From VXNE01 sp965205735 (GTDB taxonomy: Bacteria; Pseudomonadota; Gammaproteobacteria; Pseudomonadales; Azotimanducaceae): DNA of 64,000 nucleotides. Where the stretch lies: NCBI GenBank assembly GCA_965205735.1, contig OZ242179.1, positions 1,178,001 through 1,242,000 on the forward strand, read 5' to 3'. How positions within the stretch are numbered: position 1 is the stretch's first letter; the number at the start of each line of letters is the position of its first letter. The notes under the pieces were generated by a model. The model saw nothing but the letters and a program-made list of their open reading frames with translations, searched no databases and had not been told where the DNA came from. The translations under genes and the position numbers were made by a program. Positions 52,331 to 60,807 of this stretch are shown here, in pieces.

Positions 52331-53250
52331 GCGGCGAACCAGTCCTTCGCTTCCTCGATATCAATCTCGATCCGCGCCTTCAACGCATCCAGCGAGGGAA
52401 ACTTGCGCTCGTCGCGCAGCTTGTGGTGAACCGTCACGGTCAGGAGCCTGCCGTAGATATCCTCGTCGAAGTCGAAGATATGCACCTCGAGCAACGGTTC
52501 CCTGCCGTCAACGGTCGGCCGCACGCCGATGTTCGCAACACCTTCGTAGCGCCGGTCGAGACCGTGTACGGAGACGCAGAAAACACCCGCGAGGGGAGAC
52601 CGATATCGCTGCAGGCGAATGTTGGCCGTCGGCACGCCCATGGTGCGGCCGATCTGCCGTCCATAGACGACGTGTCCCATCATGAAGTACTTGTGGCCAA
52701 GCAGTTTCTCCGCCGTCGCGAAGTCGCCGGCGGCGAGCGCGGCGCGGATCCGCGTGCTGCTGACGCGTTCGTGCTCCAACCTCAGGGTGCCCATGTGGCT
52801 GACGCCATAGCCGTAGCGGTCGCCGGCAGCTTTCAGCATGGCGTAGTCGCCCACGCGCCCGCTACCGAAACGGAAGTCGTCTCCAACGATGACGTATTCC
52901 GCGCCGAGGGTGTCGCGCAGGAGATCCTTGGCCATGTGCGACGCCGGCATGGACGCCATTGTCTCGTTGAACGGCACGCACAGCAGGCGATCGATATCCG
53001 TCGGCCGGAGCAGGGCCACCTTCTCGCGAAACCGCGTCAGCCGCGCGGGTACCGCTGTGCCTCGGAAGAACTCCCTCGGCTGGGGCTCGAATGTCATCAG
53101 CAGGCTCGGCCGCCGCAACTCGACCCCCTTCGCGAACAGGTGCGCAAGCAGCTTCTGGTGACCGTGGTGTACGCCGTCGAAATTGCCGATGGTCACGACA
53201 TTGCCGCGATGGCGCGGGGCGATGCTGTGGATGCCGCGAATAAGCTCCAT
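52327..53250 (-). CDS. ribF: Bifunctional riboflavin kinase / FAD synthetase RibF
   Basis: 307 residues. The N-terminal adenylyltransferase has TIGNFDGVHHGHQKLLAHL, and VSSTRIRAAL is the ISSTxIR motif. The C-terminal kinase domain has GVPTANIRL and DFDEDIYGRLLTV. It makes FMN and FAD from riboflavin. It lies 23 bases after murJ on the same strand. Confidence 0.96.
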   Translation of the reverse strand: MELIRGIHSIAPRHRGNVVTIGNFDGVHHGHQKLLAHLFAKGVELRRPSLLMTFEPQPREFFRGTAVPARLTRFREKVALLRPTDIDRLLCVPFNETMASMPASHMAKDLLRDTLGAEYVIVGDDFRFGSGRVGDYAMLKAAGDRYGYGVSHMGTLRLEHERVSSTRIRAALAAGDFATAEKLLGHKYFMMGHVVYGRQIGRTMGVPTANIRLQRYRSPLAGVFCVSVHGLDRRYEGVANIGVRPTVDGREPLLEVHIFDFDEDIYGRLLTVTVHHKLRDERKFPSLDALKARIEIDIEEAKDWFAA

Positions 53251-53273
53251 GGCCGGATTCTACTCGCGTGGGC

Positions 53274-54872
53274 TCAAACGCGGTGGCGCATGTCGCGCGG
53301 ACGCACGCCCATGAGGTAGGCGGCGGCGACGTAGATCACAAAACCGCCGGCGACCGCGCAGCCGAGCACCAGCGCCCGCGCGGCCATAAACGTATCGACG
53401 GCGAACGCCTCGAGCGCAAACGCGCCGGCGTCGAGCCAGACTTCGTCCGCCGGAACGCACCATGCGAGCACCGCCACCATGACGCCGCTGGCGCCGGTCG
53501 CCGCCGCGAGCGTGCGCCACAGCGCCCGCGTCGGAGCATAGTCGGACCGGCGCAGCAGACCCCGAATGAGCAGGGTCGCGTTGACGGTGGCGGCGATGCC
53601 GAGAGCGAGGGCGAGGCCAACATGCCGCAGCCACCAGAACATGGCCACACCGGCCGCGATGTTGACGACCACGGAAACCACGGCATAGCGGAACGGCGTG
53701 CGCGTGTCCTGCCGCGCAAAGAAACCGGGCGCCGCGATCTTGATCAGCACCAGCGCCGGCAGGCCGAGGGCGAACGCCCGCAGGGCCGCCGCCGTCATGC
53801 GCGCGTCCTCGGCGTTGAATTCGCCGTGATGAAACATCGTTCCCACCAGCGGGACGGCAAGCAGAAACAGCGCGGCGGCGGCGGGCAGCGCGAACAGGAT
53901 CGCCATGCGCAAGCCCCAATCAAGGGTCGACGCGAAACCCGCGCCATCACCCCCGGCGTGCAGCCGCGACAGGTTCGGCAACAGCACGGTGCCGAGCGCA
54001 ACGGCGACCAGTCCGATCGGCACCTCCATCAGGCGGTCGGCGTAATACAGCCAGGAGATGCTGCCGGTGGCGAGCAGCGAGGCAAGAATGCCGCTGATCA
54101 AGCCGTTGACCTGGTGGACCGACGCCGCGAACACGGCGGGACCGAGCAACCCCCCGACCTTGCGCACGCCGGGCTCGCGCCAGTCGATCTTCGGCGGCAG
54201 CAGCAGTTCCAGACGGCGCAACGACGGGAGCTGGAACAGCAGTTGGGCAGCGCCAGCGACGAGCACGCCCCAGGCCAGGGCCATGGCCGGCTGGGAAAAC
54301 ATGTGCGCGGCGAACAGCGCCGCCCCTATCAGCACCAGGTTCAGCAGGACGGGCGTGAACGCGGGCACCGCATAGCGGTCGAAGCTGTTCAGCATGGCGC
54401 CGGCAAAGGCCGTGAGCGAGATGAACGCCAGGTAGGGGAACGTCACCCGCAGCATGTCCGTGGCCAATGCCAGGCGGGCGTCGTCGCCGGCGAAGCCTGG
54501 CGCGAACAGCACCACCAGGCCGAACGCACCGAAGATTCCGGCCAACGTGACGAGCGTCAGGACGAGGGTGAGGTTGCCGGCCACGGCTCGCACGAAGTCG
54601 TTCAACGCGCGACGGTCGCCGGTGCGGTATTCGGCGAGAACCGGCACGAATGCCTGCGCGAAGGCGCCTTCGGCGAACAGGCGCCGGAAAAAGTTCGGTA
54701 TCCGGAACGCGACAAAGAAGGCGTCCGCCGCGCCGGCGGCGCCGAGAAAGTGGGACAGGACGATATCGCGGAGGAACCCGCTGACGCGCGACAGCGCCGT
54801 CATCGATGCAACCACCGACCCCGCCGCAGCGACGTCGGCGGTGTCGGCGCTAGTGTCCGGCTCGGTTGACAT
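53274..54872 (-). CDS. murJ: Lipid II flippase MurJ
   Basis: 532 residues from the ATG at 54872, fourteen membrane helices expected. SMTALSRVSGFLRDIVLSHF and FFVAFRIPNFFRRLFAEGAF are the signature N-terminal segments with the conserved arginines. It flips lipid II across the inner membrane for peptidoglycan synthesis. It is divergent from rpsT. The frame opens upstream across rpsT in reverse, which was not used. Confidence 0.95.
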   Translation of the reverse strand: MSTEPDTSADTADVAAAGSVVASMTALSRVSGFLRDIVLSHFLGAAGAADAFFVAFRIPNFFRRLFAEGAFAQAFVPVLAEYRTGDRRALNDFVRAVAGNLTLVLTLVTLAGIFGAFGLVVLFAPGFAGDDARLALATDMLRVTFPYLAFISLTAFAGAMLNSFDRYAVPAFTPVLLNLVLIGAALFAAHMFSQPAMALAWGVLVAGAAQLLFQLPSLRRLELLLPPKIDWREPGVRKVGGLLGPAVFAASVHQVNGLISGILASLLATGSISWLYYADRLMEVPIGLVAVALGTVLLPNLSRLHAGGDGAGFASTLDWGLRMAILFALPAAAALFLLAVPLVGTMFHHGEFNAEDARMTAAALRAFALGLPALVLIKIAAPGFFARQDTRTPFRYAVVSVVVNIAAGVAMFWWLRHVGLALALGIAATVNATLLIRGLLRRSDYAPTRALWRTLAAATGASGVMVAVLAWCVPADEVWLDAGAFALEAFAVDTFMAARALVLGCAVAGGFVIYVAAAYLMGVRPRDMRHRV

Positions 54873-54921
54873 CGTCGACCCCCGCGGGCACATTAGCGCG
54901 TCCTTTTCGAGGAAGATGTCC

Positions 54922-55185
54922 TTGGCCAACAATCCACAAGCCAGAAAGCGCGCGCGCCAAGCCGAGGCGCGGCGGACTCGCAACGCGAGCCAGCGCTCGA
55001 TGTACCGCACCTACCTGAGACGGGTTACCGCCGCGGTGGCGGCAGGTGACAAGGAAGCGGCGACCGCGGCATTCGTTGCCGCCGTGCCGATTCTCGACAA
55101 ATTCGTCGGCAAGGGCATCCTGCACAAGAACAAGGCGGCGCGACACAAGTCGCGATTGCACGCCCAAATCGACGCGCTCGGCTGA
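54922..55185 (+). CDS. rpsT: 30S ribosomal protein S20
   Basis: 87 residues starting at a TTG (MANNPQARKRARQAEARRTR), ending FVGKGILHKNKAARHKSRLH. An AGGA box at about 54910 is well placed for the TTG at 54922 and too close for the ATG at 54916, which would add two residues. E. coli rpsT also uses a UUG start and is autoregulated through it, so the weak start is likely regulatory here as well. A palindromic repeat array begins 6 bases after the stop. Confidence 0.93.
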   Translation: MANNPQARKRARQAEARRTRNASQRSMYRTYLRRVTAAVAAGDKEAATAAFVAAVPILDKFVGKGILHKNKAARHKSRLHAQIDALG

Positions 55186-55190
55186 AACTG

Positions 55191-55464
55191 TTGCATGCGA
55201 GGGGCACGCCCCTCGCGCTCCCCGGCTGAAGGCTCCTGCATGCGCGGGGCACGCCCCTCGCGCTCCCCGGCTGAAGGCTCTGCATGCATGCGCGGGGCAT
55301 GCGCGGGGCACGCCCCTCGCGCTCCCCGGCTGAAGGCTCTTGCATGCGAGGGGCACGCCCCTCGCGCTCCCCGGCTGAAGGCTCTTGCATGCGCGGGGCA
55401 CGCCCCTCGCGCTCCCCGGCTGAAGGCTCTTGCATGCGCGGGGTGCCCCCTCGCGCTCCCCGGC
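55191..55464 (+). repeat. Six-unit palindromic array between convergent rpsT and proB
   Basis: Units start at 55197, 55242, 55301 (preceded by an 11-base partial copy), 55346, 55391 and 55436. Five carry the loop CAC-type stem GCGAGGGGCACGCCCCTCGC (some with GCGCGGGG); the last has the TGC loop and lacks the CTGAAGGCTC tail. Linkers are TTGCAT. The hairpins could end transcription from both sides. The array occupies the whole 289-base gap; no gene is seen in it. Confidence 0.93.
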
Positions 55465-55474
55465 GGCGCGGGCA

Positions 55475-56602
55475 TTACAGCACCGCCAGATTGTCCCGGT
55501 GGATCAACTCGGGTTCGTCGACGTAACCCAGGCGCGCTTCGATCTCACCGCTCCCGGCGCCCAGCAACAGGCGGACTTCGTCGCCGCTGTAGTTCACCAA
55601 TCCCTTCGCCACCTCCGTACCCGCCACGTCCGTGACACGGACCATGTCGCCGCGTCTGAATTCTCCGGTCGCCCGCACCGCGCCGACGGCGAGCACGCTG
55701 ACGCCCCTGTTGCGCACGGCCTCCACCGCGCCGGCATCGAGAGCGATCTCGCCCTTGGCAATGAGTTGTCCGACAATCCAGCGTTTGCGCGACGCTAACG
55801 GTTCGACGTCGGCCGCGAGCACCGTGCCGATGTCCGCGCCCTTCGAGAGCGCCAACAGGACCCCGTCGAGCGATCCGTTGGCGATCACCGTCTGCGTGCC
55901 CGAACGCGCCGCAAGCCGCGCGGCCGCGACTTTCGTCACCATGCCGCCCCTGCCGAGCACGCCGCCGCCTCCGGCATAGTCGTCGAGCCGCGGATCGTCC
56001 GCCGACGCGTCGCTCACCAGCGGCGCGCCGGGATCCACCCGCGGATCGCGTTCGAGCAATCCGTCCTGATCCGTCAGGAGCACCAGGACATCTGCGGTCA
56101 ACGCGCTCGCCACCATGGCCGACAACATGTCGTTGTCCCCCAACTTGATCTCTTCGGTGGCGACCGAATCGTTTTCGTTGATCACGGGGACGACATCGAA
56201 ATCGAGCAGGGTTTCCAGCGTGGCGCGCGCGTTGAGGTAGCGGCCGCGATTAGCGAAGTCGTCATGGGTCAAGAGCACCATCGCCGCGCCGAGACCGGAA
56301 CGCCGCAACGCCCGTTCGTACGCCTCCACGAGACCCATCTGTCCGGCCGCTGCCGCCGCCTGCAGTTCGTGCACGCTCTCCGGTCGGCTCGCGAGGCCCA
56401 ACCTGCGGCAGCCTTCGGCGACGGCGCCGCTCGACACCAGGATCACGCGGCGGCCGCCTTCTCTCAAGACCGCGATCTGATCGCACCAGCGCGCGATGGC
56501 GTCGTGATCCAGATTGCGCCCGTTGGCGGTCAGCAGCGCGCTGCCGATCTTGACCACCCACAAACCCGCCTCGCGGAGCTTTTGTCGCGCCGCCGTGCTC
56601 AT
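55475..56602 (-). CDS. proB: Glutamate 5-kinase
   Basis: 375 residues with an amino-acid kinase domain (WVVKIGSALLTANGRNLDHD, VILVSSGAVAEGCRRLG, VPVINENDSVATEEIKLGDN) and a C-terminal PUA domain (VSVLAVGAVRATGEFRRGDM). It catalyses the first step of proline synthesis. It overlaps obg by ATGA, and its stop lies 11 bases from the repeat array. Confidence 0.96.
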   Translation of the reverse strand: MSTAARQKLREAGLWVVKIGSALLTANGRNLDHDAIARWCDQIAVLREGGRRVILVSSGAVAEGCRRLGLASRPESVHELQAAAAAGQMGLVEAYERALRRSGLGAAMVLLTHDDFANRGRYLNARATLETLLDFDVVPVINENDSVATEEIKLGDNDMLSAMVASALTADVLVLLTDQDGLLERDPRVDPGAPLVSDASADDPRLDDYAGGGGVLGRGGMVTKVAAARLAARSGTQTVIANGSLDGVLLALSKGADIGTVLAADVEPLASRKRWIVGQLIAKGEIALDAGAVEAVRNRGVSVLAVGAVRATGEFRRGDMVRVTDVAGTEVAKGLVNYSGDEVRLLLGAGSGEIEARLGYVDEPELIHRDNLAVL

Positions 56603-57765
56603 CCGCGCACCCTGCCCGGGCCGTCGGGATCCCCTTCGGGGGCTGCAATATCGAAGTCGGCGCCCGGGTCCTCGTCATCGCCCGCGCTCCGCAGGACGCG
56701 GCGCTCCGCTTCCGAGCGCAGGAGCACATCGCGCGCGATGCGTTGCCGCAACGCCGCTTCGGTTTCGAGGTCGATGCCGGCGAGTCCGGCGGCGAGCGCG
56801 CGCACGAGGGCGGTAGTTCCCTCTCCCGTCGCGGCCGAGACCGGATACACGGCCCGGTCCGGGTAGCGCGCGCGGATCGCGTCGACCACCCGGGTATCCG
56901 TCGTCAGGTCCATCTTGTTCGGCGCCATCCAGATCGGCCGTTCCGCGAAGGCTGGACTATAGGCGAGAAGCTCCCGCTCGATTGCGTCGATATTGTGCAA
57001 AGGATCCGATCCGTCCGGGGGCGCCACATCGATGATGTGCAGGAGGATGCGCGTTCGCGCCAGGTGCCGGAGGAACCGGGTGCCGAGCCCGGCGCCGGCG
57101 GCGGCGCCCGGGACGAGCCCCGGGATGTCGGCCACGACGTAACTCGTGTCGGTATCGACGCGCACGACGCCGAGGTTCGGAACCAGAGTGGTGAAAGGAT
57201 AGTCGGCGATCTTCGGCTTCGATGCGGAAACGCGCGCAATGAGAGTCGACTTGCCCGCATTGGGAAGACCCAACAGGCCGATATCGGCGATGACCTGTAG
57301 TTGCAACCGCAGCGAACGCTTCTCGCCCGGTTCTCCGGGCGTCGTCCTGCGCGGCGCGCGGTCGGTGCTCGACTTGAAGTGCGCGTTGCCGTACCCGCGG
57401 CGGCCGCCGCGGGCGACGATCAGGCTCAACCCCGCGCGCGGGAGGTCGCCAATAACCTCGAGGGTGTCCTCATCTATGACCGTGGTGCCCGCGGGAACGC
57501 GCAACGCGAGCTGTCGGCCGCTGGCGCCGGTCTTGTCGCGGCCGCCGCCGGGACGACCATTCTCCGCGCGGTAGTGGGGCTGGAAACGAAAGTCGACCAA
57601 GGTGTTGAGCGCGTCGTTGGCCACCAGCACAACATCGCCGCCATCGCCACCGTTGCCGCCATTGGGCCCGCCTTTAGCGACGGACCTCTCGCGTCGAAAG
57701 CTCAGGGCGCCGGGACCGCCCTTTCCCGCCGCAACCGTCACCGCGACTTCGTCGACGAACTGCAT
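56599..57765 (-). CDS. obg: Obg/CgtA ribosome-associated GTPase
   Basis: 388 residues. The glycine-rich OBG domain starts MQFVDEVAVTVAAGKGGPGA; the GTPase domain has GLPNAGKSTLIARVSASKPK as G1 and DIPGLVPGAAAGAGLG as G3, NKMD as G4, with an acidic C-terminal tail. It is essential for 50S assembly and stress control. It lies after rpmA in the conserved rplU-rpmA-obg order. Confidence 0.96.
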   Translation of the reverse strand: MQFVDEVAVTVAAGKGGPGALSFRRERSVAKGGPNGGNGGDGGDVVLVANDALNTLVDFRFQPHYRAENGRPGGGRDKTGASGRQLALRVPAGTTVIDEDTLEVIGDLPRAGLSLIVARGGRRGYGNAHFKSSTDRAPRRTTPGEPGEKRSLRLQLQVIADIGLLGLPNAGKSTLIARVSASKPKIADYPFTTLVPNLGVVRVDTDTSYVVADIPGLVPGAAAGAGLGTRFLRHLARTRILLHIIDVAPPDGSDPLHNIDAIERELLAYSPAFAERPIWMAPNKMDLTTDTRVVDAIRARYPDRAVYPVSAATGEGTTALVRALAAGLAGIDLETEAALRQRIARDVLLRSEAERRVLRSAGDDEDPGADFDIAAPEGDPDGPGRVRG

Positions 57766-57817
57766 GGGGACCGACGCCGCGCGCTAAAGACCCGCTCTGA
57801 TCATGCGGGTGGCGGCG

Positions 57818-58129
57818 CTAGCCGGATGTCGTCGTCAGGCGGGAGTCCGGCGCGGCATCTGGTTCGTCGCCAATGGGTGGCGTAACGGTGAGGTACTTCC
57901 TGCCCCGGGGGCCCTTGACGGAGAAGCTCACATGGCCGTCGGCGGTGGCGAACAGCGTGTAGTCGCGACCGCAACCGACATTCTGGCCCGCGTAGAACTT
58001 CGTGCCCCGCTGCCGCACGAGAATGTTGCCGGCCCGAACGAACTCTCCGCCGTACTTCTTGATGCCGAGACGCTTCGATTGAGAGTCGCGCCCGTTGCGT
58101 GTGCTGCCGCCAGCCTTTTTATGCGCCAT
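57818..58129 (-). CDS. rpmA: 50S ribosomal protein L27
   Basis: 103 residues, with the normal N-terminus MAHKKAGGSTRNGRDSQSKR and ILVRQRGTKFYAGQNVGCGR. Family members are about 85 residues; the extra 15 or so at the C-terminus (GDEPDAAPDSRLTTTSG) are unusual and low in conservation. It sits at the peptidyl-transferase centre. Confidence 0.96.
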   Translation of the reverse strand: MAHKKAGGSTRNGRDSQSKRLGIKKYGGEFVRAGNILVRQRGTKFYAGQNVGCGRDYTLFATADGHVSFSVKGPRGRKYLTVTPPIGDEPDAAPDSRLTTTSG

Positions 58130-58211
58130 GATGCACTACCCTCCAAGTAACTTTAGACGCCGGATCAAGCATCATGGCGCCATTGTAACGCGCCACGACG
58201 CGCCGACCGGC

Positions 58212-58523
58212 TCAAGCGTTGATTCCCGTGATTCGGACTTCGGTGTAGCTTTGCCGATGGCCGGTGCGACGCAGATAGTTCTTGCGGCGCTTGAACTTGA
58301 TAACCCGGATCTTGCCAGCGCGTCCCTGGTCCACAACCTCGCCGGTGACCTTGCCGCCTTCGACATAGGGGCTGCCGACGGTGACACCGTCGCCCTCGGA
58401 CACGAGCAGCACACGATCAAACTCAACGTTTTGGCCGGGCTCGCCGGCCAGGCGCTCAAGTCGAATCACGTCCCCTTCAGACACGCGATGCTGCTTACCG
58501 CCGCTCTCGAAAACCGCAAACAT
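58212..58523 (-). CDS. rplU: 50S ribosomal protein L21
   Basis: 103 residues from the ATG at 58523 (MFAVFESGGKQHRVSEGDVI); the C-terminal KFKRRKNYLRRTGHRQ is the L21 signature. First gene of rplU-rpmA-obg-proB. Divergent from ispB with about 205 bases between the starts, where the promoters should lie. Confidence 0.96.
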   Translation of the reverse strand: MFAVFESGGKQHRVSEGDVIRLERLAGEPGQNVEFDRVLLVSEGDGVTVGSPYVEGGKVTGEVVDQGRAGKIRVIKFKRRKNYLRRTGHRQSYTEVRITGINA

Positions 58524-58728
58524 GACAATACCCAAGGACACCCTTTGTACTACAATGCCGCACATCCGCGCACCGCAGATTCAACCCTTTGAAACGGCGC
58601 CAGCTACCACGCCATGCGCGCCGCGACCCAGCCGAAGGCGCGTAATTCTACGGACCGGGGACAGTCTTTACAACGCGCGGTCGAAGGTAGGCAACGGCCG
58701 CGACACCGCGATATGGAGCTTCGGCAAG

Positions 58729-59742
58729 ATGGCGTCAAATCCGGCAGCCGCACGCACGCCGCGTCTCGACGCAACTGACCTCGCGTCCATCTACCGGCTC
58801 GCCGCCAGCGACTTCGCCCAGGTCAACGCGCTCATCCCGCCCCAACTGGCCTCAGAAGTCGCCCTGGTGGAGCAGATCGGCGCCTACATCGTCAATAGCG
58901 GCGGCAAGCGCCTGCGTCCTCTGATCGTGCTGCTGACGGCCCGCTGCTGCGGCTACGACGGGTCGGATCACATCCGACTGGCGGCGATCATCGAGTTTCT
59001 CCACACCGCGACGCTGCTGCACGACGATGTCGTGGACAGGTCCGACCTGCGGCGCGGCCGCGCAACCGCGAACGTGACCTGGGGCAACGCCCCGAGCATC
59101 CTCGTCGGCGACTTCCTGTACTCGCGCGCGTTCCAGCTCATGGTGGACCTCGACGACATGGACATCATGGCCATCGTCGCGGACGCGACCAACATCATCG
59201 CCGAAGGCGAAGTGCTGCAGCTCGACAACATCGGCAACGCCGCCTTCGACGAGGCGGGCTACATGGAGGTGATCCTGCGCAAGACCGCCCTGCTGTTCCA
59301 GGCCGCCGCGCATACGGCCGCCGTGCTCGCCACCAGGGATTCGGAGATCATCCACTCCATGCGCCAGTACGGCAGGGACTTCGGCCTCGCCTACCAGCTC
59401 GTCGACGACTGGTTGGACTATGAGGGCGACAGCGCCGTCATGGGCAAGAACATCGGCGACGACCTCGCCGAGGGCAAGGCGACATTGCCCCTCATCCGCA
59501 CCATGAAGTACGGCTGCGCGGAAGATGCGGCGCTGGTGCGCGACGCGCTCGAAACCCGTTGCCCCGAGGCGCTGACCGCCGTGCGGGCCGCCGTCCGCCG
59601 CTCCGGCGCACTCGACTATACGCGCGACCGCGCGGTGGAATTCGCCGCCCGCTCCGCCGACTCCCTCGCGCGCCTGCCGGCCAACATTTACCGCGAGGCG
59701 CTCGAGGCCCTGGCCAGCTTCGCCGTCGCCCGCATGCGGTGA
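58729..59742 (+). CDS. ispB: Polyprenyl diphosphate synthase IspB
   Basis: 337 residues from the ATG at 58729. Both aspartate-rich motifs are present: LLHDDVVDRSDLRRG and YQLVDDWLDYEGD, and GGKRLRPLIVLL is the isopentenyl diphosphate site. It makes the all-trans polyprenyl side chain for ubiquinone. It is divergent from rplU, a conserved arrangement. Confidence 0.95.
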   Translation: MASNPAAARTPRLDATDLASIYRLAASDFAQVNALIPPQLASEVALVEQIGAYIVNSGGKRLRPLIVLLTARCCGYDGSDHIRLAAIIEFLHTATLLHDDVVDRSDLRRGRATANVTWGNAPSILVGDFLYSRAFQLMVDLDDMDIMAIVADATNIIAEGEVLQLDNIGNAAFDEAGYMEVILRKTALLFQAAAHTAAVLATRDSEIIHSMRQYGRDFGLAYQLVDDWLDYEGDSAVMGKNIGDDLAEGKATLPLIRTMKYGCAEDAALVRDALETRCPEALTAVRAAVRRSGALDYTRDRAVEFAARSADSLARLPANIYREALEALASFAVARMR

Positions 59743-59766
59743 CCGGGAAGAGGCGAAGACCCTTCG

Positions 59767-60807
59767 TCAGCCAAGTCGGTTGATCGAGGCTTCAGCGTGC
59801 TGAAGCTGTTCAATAATCCATCCGAAATCCGGAACATCGCCGAGTATCATGCCCTGCATGGCTTCGTAGTCTCGTTCGATTTCGGTCCGTAGTTGCGACT
59901 GCGGAATCAACCTCACCGACCCGGGCGTTGCTTCCTCAAACCGCTTCCAAGCTTGCCTGAATGCAATCAGATTGTGTTTTCGAACCGCATGAAGGAGTTC
60001 CACATTGGAAAGCGCAGACCTGCCCGTCTCAGCCGCGGTGATCATCGCCGCATCGTAGTAGTGGCGCGACACGCGGTGCCTGTCAGCCGGCAGACGCTTC
60101 TCGTCTCGATATCCACAATAGAGGCCATGGAGGATAAGCAGCTTTTCCCAATAGGTGCGCTCCGGGGCGATTGCCCTGATGCCGTCCACTTCCAGGGACC
60201 AGTCGTATAGTTCATCGGCGATGTAGGGTTTGACGGTGCAACTTACGATGGGGTTAAGCGCCGACCTCGCGCCCGCCTCGATCTTCACGCGTGGCGATAC
60301 ATAGTCGGTGTCGCCGTACAGGGATGGATATTCAACAAGTAGCGTTTGTCGATCGTCGTCGCCCTCATCCGGCACAACGTGACACTCTGTTGCAAGTTCC
60401 TCGAGCAGCGTCGTTAACACTGTTTTGAGATCGCCAAGAACGTAGCGGCTACACGCCGCAACCAGTTCTTCGAACAGCGACCTCCTTTTCCTTCCCGAAA
60501 GATCGTCTGCAATGGTGGGGTCACGCTCGCCCGCGAAGCCAAGGCCATCCCGAAATATGACGAGATCGATATCTTCCGAGAACCGTTCGATCAGTCCGAA
60601 GGCTTTCGTCAAGGAGGTTCCACCTTTCAAAAGCAGTCCAGGATGCCCATCCGGGCGCCTCCTGTAGAGCAGGTTGAGCACGAGACTGACCCAGAAGTCC
60701 TTTTCGACGTAGCTGGGCAACGTGTCCAGGCGACTAGCCGCCGCTTCGAATACGTCTCTTCTGTCCCGCCGTGGAAGAGCGAGGAAGGATTGGGCGTCTC
60801 TGCTCAT
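59767..60807 (-). CDS. AbiEii-type nucleotidyltransferase toxin
   Basis: 346 residues from the ATG at 60807 (MSRDAQSFLALPRRDRRDVF). YVEKDFWVSLVL near residue 33 and LLKGGTSLTKAFGLIERFSE followed by DIDLVIF form the AbiEii nucleotidyltransferase active site (GG-T-S and D-x-D). AbiE toxins are GTP-binding nucleotidyltransferases that stop growth in phage-infected cells. The start overlaps the antitoxin gene by ATGA. Lower GC than its neighbours suggests gain by transfer. Confidence 0.9.
   Translation of the reverse strand: MSRDAQSFLALPRRDRRDVFEAAASRLDTLPSYVEKDFWVSLVLNLLYRRRPDGHPGLLLKGGTSLTKAFGLIERFSEDIDLVIFRDGLGFAGERDPTIADDLSGRKRRSLFEELVAACSRYVLGDLKTVLTTLLEELATECHVVPDEGDDDRQTLLVEYPSLYGDTDYVSPRVKIEAGARSALNPIVSCTVKPYIADELYDWSLEVDGIRAIAPERTYWEKLLILHGLYCGYRDEKRLPADRHRVSRHYYDAAMITAAETGRSALSNVELLHAVRKHNLIAFRQAWKRFEEATPGSVRLIPQSQLRTEIERDYEAMQGMILGDVPDFGWIIEQLQHAEASINRLG

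Noticed and set aside
53268..54869. 533-codon open frame on the plus strand
   Set aside because: Antisense to murJ; the composition is that of a reversed membrane protein gene.
55191..55464. Tandem 45-base repeats as a CRISPR array
   Set aside because: The units are directly tandem with 5-7 base linkers that are the same within an array; there are no unique spacers of 25-40 bases and no cas genes.
55195..55635. Open frame through the rpsT-proB array encoding repeated RGARPSRSPAEGS
   Set aside because: It is a translation of the hairpin array running into antisense proB; no start signal or independent support.
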